DNA of 60,000 bases. Source: Acanthaster planci (taxonomy: Eukaryota > Echinodermata > Asteroidea > Valvatida > Acanthasteridae). The stretch spans positions 615,729 through 675,728 of the forward strand of contig NW_019091427.1 in the NCBI RefSeq assembly GCF_001949145.1, in the 5' to 3' direction. This document shows positions 26,901-35,900 of this stretch, piece by piece. Each line of letters opens with the position of its first letter. Position 1 is the first letter of the stretch. The position numbers and the translations under genes are program-made. The notes below the pieces were generated by a model, which made no database searches, had not been told where the DNA came from, and was given only the letters and a program-made list of their open reading frames with translations.

Positions 26901-29900
26901 ATTTGTATAAATTGTCGAGTGCCATTACCTAAAGAGAAACAAAATCTAATACATTGCAGTGCTGTGCGATTGTGGTGATATTGGTTTATACTAATCCAAT
27001 TCATTTTGTGGTCATTCAGAGAAAGAGTTATCAATTGGAGAGTGCATTGGAAGTTCCCTCAGAGTGATGCTGAATACATCGACAAAAGGTAATGGACAGT
27101 TTCCTCTCTTTATTAACGCATTCGGGAAAGTGATCCCAAAAATGGCATTTTTGTAGAAGCAGTTCTGTAGTTAGAAAAAAAATGGTCTGTCGGGCGTCAT
27201 CTTGGGAAATGAACCAAGTACTGCTTGGCTTTCATTTCCCTCAACACTTTCTGTTAGAGGAGGAAATAAGGCAAAACACTCTCTCTCTCTTCGGTTCATA
27301 GAGTTGAGGGCTGTAATGGGAACTTGGAGTGCTAGTCTCCGAGGATTTGTTGCAGTTTGTTACGGTGAAGGGTGATCTTACATGGGCAAATCTCGCGAAA
27401 CTGTTACTCATATTTGCTGGGCCTGGGACAAAAGTGGCTGCAGGCCCTTCTAGTGGCCTCTATTATTCAGAGTTTGGCCAGACCTGCATGTGAATGCTCA
27501 TATACCTGTGCCTGCGCTGGTCATTAAGCAAGAAACCTGTCACCCGTCTAGACAGTGGCTATTTACACTTCGGTCGCCCTTACGGAAGGCAATTTACTCT
27601 TGTGTGTGCAATTCGAAATGCGGCCGCTGCCCAATCTCATCCCAAGTCAATAAAGTAGGACTTCTGACAGTCCGAGCAAGATGGAATCATCTCTCTCCGT
27701 TGTAATTGGATCAGGGAGCCGAAACTCAGAGGGAAAAAGGTAGAGGGGGGAATCCTGAGGTATCAGACTTTTTGATCGATCCGTCCCCGCCGAAGTCTCT
27801 TTTTTGATTCGTTGCCTCTCTGGAGACCCAGCGGAATTTAGAAGCCAGCGGCAGGCTGTGAAACGGGAAGCTAGAAAAGGGGATTCCAAGATTGTTGTTG
27901 AAGTTTTGGTAAAGAGGTATTATCAAGGTAAATGCCAGAGATTATAAAATATATTTGGCTGCAAGTGGCCTCTAACCTTGCATTTATATTCACGTCTTGA
28001 CTTTCTTGCCTAGTCTAACACTTTTTGGAGGTCAGTTTGTTTTTGTTTCAAGAATATAACAATTTGACTGTAACCAAGCTCTTAAATGTTTCATTTGGTA
28101 AGGATTCAATGTTTATTCTTAACGATAGTTGATGTTTCCCACTTGTGTCGGTATCCTTGGATTTTGTGTTCCATCTTGGAGCCCATTTCCTTTCATGGTT
28201 CATCTCATTTTCTGGATTTGTTCTGGGAAGACTTTGTTCCTGATCCATGTTTGGTTCAGACAGTGGGTTTTTGTGAAGCAAATGATGTCAAGTTTTCTGT
28301 CAGTAAGAATCGTACTAAGTTTCTCTTCAACCACCACTCCGAATCCTTAATATACAGCAGTACAAGCTCCGTCCTGCCCGTTAGGGACAGTCCTTGGCCT
28401 AAAAGCCTAGGTCTGCCGAGGGTGTTGAGAATTTCTAAAGAAATTAAATTTGCCTAAGTGCCCTTTGCCGTTACCAGTGTTGCGATGGTCAGTTTTGTCA
28501 CAAGTGTACATGCCATCTGCGTGTACTTTGAAAGTCTCCTCTCATATAACCATTTCGTTTGAAAGTATACATGTACATGTAATGCAAGGATGCACAAAGT
28601 TTATTGACCTTTCCACTTCTCTGGGAACTGCTGGTAAAAACATTCCTTGTGAAATTCTTGTATTTGCATAGGAAGACTTAACAATTTTTTTTTCCTTTTT
28701 TTTTTTGTTGTTGTTGAAGGATAGCTCCAATCTGTGCCAAAAATGGTTATTTTTTTGGGGGGGGGCCCATTTCATGTTCCTCCTTGATGCATGTTATATT
28801 GTCAGTTCCGTCTATGTCCTTTAAAGTTTTTGTTTCTTTTTTGTGTACATGTATGTTGAAACTGAAAACAATGCAGTGTATCCGTCATGGCCCAGAATTT
28901 TGGGGGAATCTTTCTGTTTTTCCCGTAAATCTTTTACAGCAAGTGGAATTTTCTCAACATACATTTTAAATCTACAGCTTTTGAGAAAGAAAGAACACTC
29001 CGGGCAATAAAAAATGCTTACGTCTTTCCTAGCAGAATTTCGCCAAACATGGAACATTTTACAAATGAACGAGTGCCGTGGCACAAATTGGAAACTTGGA
29101 AAAAATTGAAAAATTGGAAAAACCTGTATATCTACAGCTTTTGAGAAAAAAAGGACACTCCGGGCAATAAAAAATGCTGACGTCTTTTCTTGCAGAATTT
29201 TGCCAAACATGGAACATTTCACAAATGAATGAGTGCCGTGGCACAAAGTGGAATATATCATTTTACTCTGCTTGAGGCAAGTAATTGTATTTTTCCCCTC
29301 TGTCATTTGCATAGTAGGAGCTCAGACCTTGAAGAACAATTTCAATCTAGGAAATTGGTTTTGTCAGGAATTAAAGAAGGGGGATATTGCTGGAGGGGAG
29401 GGGGGAGATCACAAGATTGGATTTGTCAGTAGTCCCGGGACACACATTTGGTCTGGGCCATTTTTCAAAATCGCATGGGAAAGACTCTCATGTTTAATAC
29501 AATAGAAACCTTGAACCCAGCAGCGGGTGGAAAAAATGAAATGTCATTTTCATTACTGAAGTTGGCCTAATCTATATTTAAAAATGCGGATGAGTTGTTG
29601 GTGTTAAAAAAAATAGGGAATAAAGCTGTAAGATTTACATTGACGATGTTCCTTTTGATGTTATTGTGCCTTTGAATTGAATTTGTAATTTTTTTTTGTC
29701 TCTCTGTCATGTCAAGATTGACTTTAAAAAGACAGCATTCGTGCTGAGATTTTTTGAAGATTCACATTTCACAGTGATTTTTCCAGTGCTCATATATGAC
29801 CAGATATGAGTCGTGAGCTCTTCTTAGAAGGTGCTTCTTCTGTAAGTTAGGCTTCTGTATGTAGTCGTGATTCTCCCTTTAAAAGAAATTCCATTCTTCA

Positions 29901-32900
29901 TTTGAAATTATTGGAAATTCCAGTCCGTGGATCAGTGTGGGCAGAATAATTTTATGAAAAAAAATTTGGGGGGGGGACATTTTCATTGTTAGTTGCATCA
30001 CGTAGCGGACATGCATTATGAATGGCTTAGCAAACTCCTTTGGTCAAACAGCTGCACGCATGTCACAGAATTTCAGGGTTTGTTCAAGCTGAGTCCCTTT
30101 CTGAAAGCTGAGTTCTGCTGGTCAGATACATGGTCTGCTGCTCTACCCAACTGAAGGCTCAAAAGCACTTGTGCCGTGAGCACAAGAGAGACATTTCAAA
30201 GGACATATCGACTAATCTGGTGACCAGAAGTAACAGCCGTTTCTGCAGTGGCACAACTCTCGCGGACATGTGTTACAGACATGTTTCACAGCTCTTCAAC
30301 CAGTAGGGTGTTATTATTGGCCTGCCACACACACACACACACACGCATGCGCGCCTCGAAGTCCAAGAACGCCAAGGCGAGTGCCATGCTACCACCCGAA
30401 GGGTGTCCCCTCGGGTTAGTGTCCCCATCAAGCCATTATTTTCTGCGAACTGGGTCAAAGTATCTACCTCATGCAGTGTGTAACATATCACCATTGATGG
30501 ATCCATTGTGTACAAGGCACAATCATCCCTCCTCCCCCCCCAAAGAGAAACGACTTCTTTAGACTTTTGGAAATACAAGAAGAAAGTTTTGAGGGGTTGT
30601 TTCATTCCTTCTTTTGCCAGTGTGGGAAAAATCCCCACATTTAACCGTAACGTGAGAGAGACGTCCATGAAGATTACATAGAGAAATTCTCCGATGTTTT
30701 GGGTCCCTACACAAAACAAAGTGGTCCCCCCAAATATTTGGTTTCTTTCTTGCACACTGCCGATTGTAGGAGTACCAGTACACAAAGTGCTTAATAAAAA
30801 CCTGGGATTTTCTTTTTCTCGGTCATTGTTATAATTTCCTGAAATGCATTCTTGAGTTCCAGTCAGCACCAACATGCTGGCCAACATCACATGACCTCAA
30901 GTACCCCCAAGTCCACATGAGCATGGTACAAATGCGCACCCCCCCACCAAAATCTCAAGCCCAAAGGGCAAGCAAAAATTTTTTTTTTTAAATAGAAAGA
31001 ACGAGTAAATACTCGATCCACAGAGACGACGAGCATCCCCACCATTGTGACTCATTCAATCACTACCAGTCACCGTGTGTCTGGAGAGCCAGTTGGAGCA
31101 TTGCATTTCCGCCGAAAAAAGGAAGATCGCTGTGTCGAGAGGGCTCAATTGAGCCATACGACCCAGGGCATAGTCATTCCTTTTTTCCTTTTCCGTCGTC
31201 TGATCTGTGCGGTGTGTGCTTAAGGAGGAGAACTCAGGAAGTGGTTGACCCATGTATCATTTTTCATTGTTAAACAGTATTGGTAAATGTAGTCTGTGAT
31301 ACCCGAGACCCTGAAGTGCGTTGGAAAATGTCCGTTTCTCTCCTTTGAACGGAGAGAACAGAAACCCTGTGCATTTTGTTCAAAATACACATGTAAGTAA
31401 GTCAAGTGGGCAAGGGTAATCTATCATACTTGACTTACATGTACATCCATTTAAAAAGCAACATAGTAGCAGTTCTTTTATCCACATGATTAGATTGGAT
31501 GTTTGCAGGGGCTGATCCAGGATTTTCCTGAGGGGGGTCAGGCCGAAGTTTTTTAACATCTCATTATTGTGAACAAACACAAAGGATGATGAAACATTCT
31601 GTATGACATACATTGTTTACAATTGTATTTGTGCACTTACCTTAGTTTATTTGTATGATTTACTCAGTTTTACCTGTTTTGATCTCAGAGAGGGGGGTTT
31701 CAAATCCCCCCGATCCACGCCTTCTTTGTCCACTTGATCTCACAATAAGCTTTCTTTTAATGCTTTATTTTGCAAAGAAACTTGTGATAAATTTCTGTGG
31801 ACTCTTCAAAATGGAAGTGTATGTTCGCATGTATTTAAAAAGAAATGACCATCATGCGTCACCCTTCTAAAGACGATATTTGCTGTGATTTCATTTGACA
31901 GTGTCCGTGAAGATCAAACACTGTTTGATATCCTGGCTACTCATCTTGATCCGGTCAAGGGGGATCCAGTTCACAGGCAAAGGTCAGTTTGTACAAAACA
32001 AAACAAAACAACAAAATTGCCACGCACGCAATAATTTATCGGCCAAAAGCCAAACAGATAAAAGAAGCAGGCACAAAAACCTGAACAAATAATTTGTGGC
32101 TGTGTTAATTAATAAAATGGTGCAGCAGCATCCTTGACGGAACATCAGTTGGCTTCAGTGTGGAAATGGTTTCGCTTGGCCGTAGACTCAGTGAAAGAAG
32201 CAGAGGGAGGAGTTATTAGAACCCGCCCCCTCCTTCCCCAGCTTTGCTCATGCTGTGCATAATTATGTCCATGCTGCTTTTTAAAAAAAGAGAATATCTT
32301 TAGTCGTAGACTCTTCTGCCATTTCTGAATATTTTAATATGAGTCATTCTATAAATTAGGAGTCCATTTTTTGTGTGTCCCTGTCACATCTAACATATAA
32401 TTTTGTAAGTTCAGAACACATTTTCTAATTTCCAAGAGTAATGAATTAAGGCAAATTACCTGCCAAACAACTGGAAATAGTTTGAAATCAATTTGAGTGA
32501 TATTTCCGTGTCAAATTACACAGGTCAGGTGTAACAGGACCCCAAATTTATAGAATGACCCACATTTAAATGTCTGTGACTTTCTAAAGAATTTGTACCC
32601 ATTCAATCAAAAATTGGCTGTGCATTCTCTATGCACATTAACTAGTGTATATTCACAGCGTATCCCTTCTTAGCTCTCCTGATCAGGCTACTCCTGACCA
32701 TGCACAGCTCTTTCAAGTAGTCCGTTGACAGACTAGCAATGTCCAAATCTTGATTGGTAGAACTAAGTCCAGGCCTCAGCCAGCTGTCAATGCTTGAGCA
32801 ATAAATGTACATGGAGTTGTACTCTCTGGAAGTCCTGAGAATGACTGTATCTAAGGTCCAAGCAGAGTTCTTTTTTTTTCTGCTTGACCCACTACGTTAA

Positions 32901-35900
32901 AAGGAAAGGAAACAAGTTCACACGGTCTTCCTCACACACATGTCTTGACACCAGAGTTTGCCACCCATGCCCGTGGGTTAGCACCTCAGCGGTGTCTGGC
33001 AGAGGATGGGCTGTTGAGCACCCAACAGGGGTGTATGCGCACGACGGCAGGTGCCATCTATGCGTGTCAGAAACCACACCCTGGCCTATTACCCAAGTCC
33101 AATTGTACCTGTCGGAGCATCTTGGTGGAAATTTTGCTAATAGTACACGTGCATGTGATAAGCAAATATTTGCGGAATACCAGTTACAAGCAGTATAACC
33201 TGTATGACCTTTGAGTCGGTAACTGTAACGTCTGTGCAGTTGATCCCCGACCAATAGCAGATGACTGACATTACATCATTTTTTATTTGTCACCACATGT
33301 CAGTGTTGAAATGCAGTGCACTATTTGGAGAGACTGTGTACAGATTTTAAATCAAAGCTGACTTTACTTGTTTATGGCATTCAATTTAGTTGACTTACCA
33401 AAATACCTGCAATATTTTGTATTTCAACAGGGACTGGTTTCACGGAGCTCCTAATCACAGAAACTAGCTAATGTCTTTTCCGAAATATTTGGCTGTGGCT
33501 TAGAGCTGCACAGGAGTCTATTGTTGTGGCTGCAGCCACTTCCCACAGAATAGAATCATGGGAAATTTCAAGCCGCGGCCAATTAATTTGAACTTGGCTT
33601 TGGCTTTATATCTTTACTAGCAGGAACAGGATACCAGTGAAAACGCAATGCGACGTACATGTAAATCACACATCATTGGTTTACGGACGACTTTGGCTTA
33701 GCGCAGAAATTTTCTAAACAGTTTTATCTGTTCAATTCAATTCAATAAACATTTATTTAGAACTCTCCAAGAGTTATGTGTATAAATACAACCATAGACA
33801 AATCTAAGTAAGGAGAAAAAACAAAATCAATAACAAAGAGAAATACTTGAAAGCCAAATAAATAAGGCCAGATTAATTGTTACTAATTAAATGTGAAATA
33901 AGGGTTACTGGAGGAGAGTTACACGGCTGTTCACATAAGCCAAGGGCTTGTAAACTGGAACAGCCTGGACACACTACACAAACTACATGTACAGATTAAA
34001 CATAGATACAGATACACACAGAACAGACCAAAAAGACAGACACAGACAAACCACGGACAAACAAAACTAACGTGGTCAGCGTGGTGATCAGCGCTGTGAA
34101 ATTGGACTCCGCTGTGACACTAACCCTAACATTCCTGAATTCTCCAATTTTAATATGATTTTGCACACACCCTAGGGAGTTAGGGCTAATGTATTGCCAA
34201 ATACAGGCGATTCACAATAGTGTGCCTCCAAGAGTTTGCAACACGTTGTCAATCGCAATGCGCGAAATCTGCCGACCCTTTCCAAACGCTCATTAGGTCA
34301 ATAGAATTCTTGCATCGTGATTGGTCAATGCGTTGCAAACTCTTGGCGGCACACTATAGTGAATCGCCCGTATTCTGTCAGTTTTTATAAACCACACAAA
34401 CTTATTTCAGTCAGCCAGATGGGTATTCCAACAGTGCATACCCAAAATGAAGCGCATCTGAGATCATTTGACAAGACACATGGGCAAGGTCTGCTTTGTC
34501 AACGGGGCCAGTCGCCCCCTTGCATGCCTGCTTTGTTCTGGAGTGACCTTGCGTTTCTCAAATACTGAATGGATTCATTGATACATGTAAATGCTCTCCT
34601 TGAAGGTTGAAGAGGTACTGTCATCAAGGTTTTGAAGAACTCCGATTGTACATGAAGGTTGAGGGAAGACCAGCTAATTCCTTAAGGTATGCACAACTTT
34701 GTTGGCCAGATTATTTATCTCTCACATTCCTGTGTTCGAGCCAAGCATTCACAGAATCAACAAGTTGGAGAATTCTGCTTTGGCATTTAGATTTTCTCAT
34801 TGGGTAGAGCACTGGAGCAGCGTTGGAATGGTTTCGGGTTCGAGACCTGTTCTAGCTATTTTTTTTCTGTGTACATCATGGAATTCTTCAGGTACCACAA
34901 GCTGGACTTGAACGCCATGCTGCGAGAGAACCTGAGCGGCAAGTGCCTGATAGAGTTCCCCGTCATCTATGTGGTACTGAAGGAGTGGGCAGATGGTTAC
35001 GAAGCGCCCGAGCAGGGTGAGCGCACCTCGCTTTTGGCTTTATTCCTGAATTCACTAAACCACATTTTAGCACTTGGAGTGATGATTACTGTCTTACACT
35101 TGTGTCAGTGCGTTGTCCTCTGGTGTGTTTGTTTGTCTATCTGTCCATAGGCTTGGGAACAACAGTCCCTTGCCTCACCCCAGACTTAGTTGTTGCCATT
35201 TGCATGAAAATTTTACCAGCATCAATTGTAATTATGTCTATGCATCATTCATTAATTTTGCAACACTGTATCTATGCAATGTTGAATGAAAAAAAATGGG
35301 GAAAAAAACACATTTCAGATTTTCATCGGTCATGTTTTGAATAGAATAACATATTCTAACACAAATGTGATTGTTCTTAGATGGGCATAAATCTCAGTTT
35401 TGAGGGAAAAAATTGCAGAAACAATAACCGGATTTTGTCTTGAACTTTCCAATAGCCGTAATGTATTGATAAGCAGTCTTTGAAATGGAGAACAAACTGT
35501 ACGAATGCTGGAAATGTACCATTTGATGTAAGATTGTATCGTGAACTGCCCCTGATAAAGCTACAGTGAACCCACTTTTCCCATCTGGAATTTCCCCCCC
35601 CCCTTCCCTCCTTCCCTCTGCTTGTTGGTGTGATGTGGATGCCTTGCCGATGACATAAAGATTCATGGAGTAATTGCAGAATATCCTGCCTCTCTAAAAA
35701 ATGACCCCCTGGAATGACTGGTTACGTGGGTACAAGGTGATCATCCCTTGAGAAGAGTGTGACACTTTGACCTGTACCTGGCTATGAGGTTGATCATGCG
35801 GGGTGGCGGGGTATTTTGCAATTGAGCCATCATTGTCTGCGAAAACATTGCACTCCAATCTAAAGATGGCAATTGAACCCATAGAAGTGATACCTTTGAT

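Larger units (their letters stand above)
23885..27019 (+). other. ZNHIT6 intron 5
   Basis: Holds a degenerate tandem repeat (24103-24325), a near-identical 524-bp duplication around the single N at 25535, and dispersed repeat copy 2 (26040-26730). No other exon recognised. Confidence 0.8.
27089..31901 (+). other. ZNHIT6 intron 6
   Basis: Holds a 160-bp tandem repeat (28971-29257), a CA microsatellite (30328-30343) and an inverted-terminus element (31507-31721). Open frames in the GC-richer parts (27490-27890 and 28050-28460) match no family known to me. Confidence 0.8.
31983..34605 (+). other. ZNHIT6 intron 7
   Basis: Holds a non-LTR-retrotransposon-like 3' tail (33729-34070) and a foldback element (34200-34374). 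Overlapping open frames at 32884-33254 on both strands match no known family. Confidence 0.8.

Noticed and set aside
34796-34860. Possible functional tRNA gene
   Set aside because: A and B boxes are present, but the acceptor and anticodon stems do not form. SINE-like remnant preferred.
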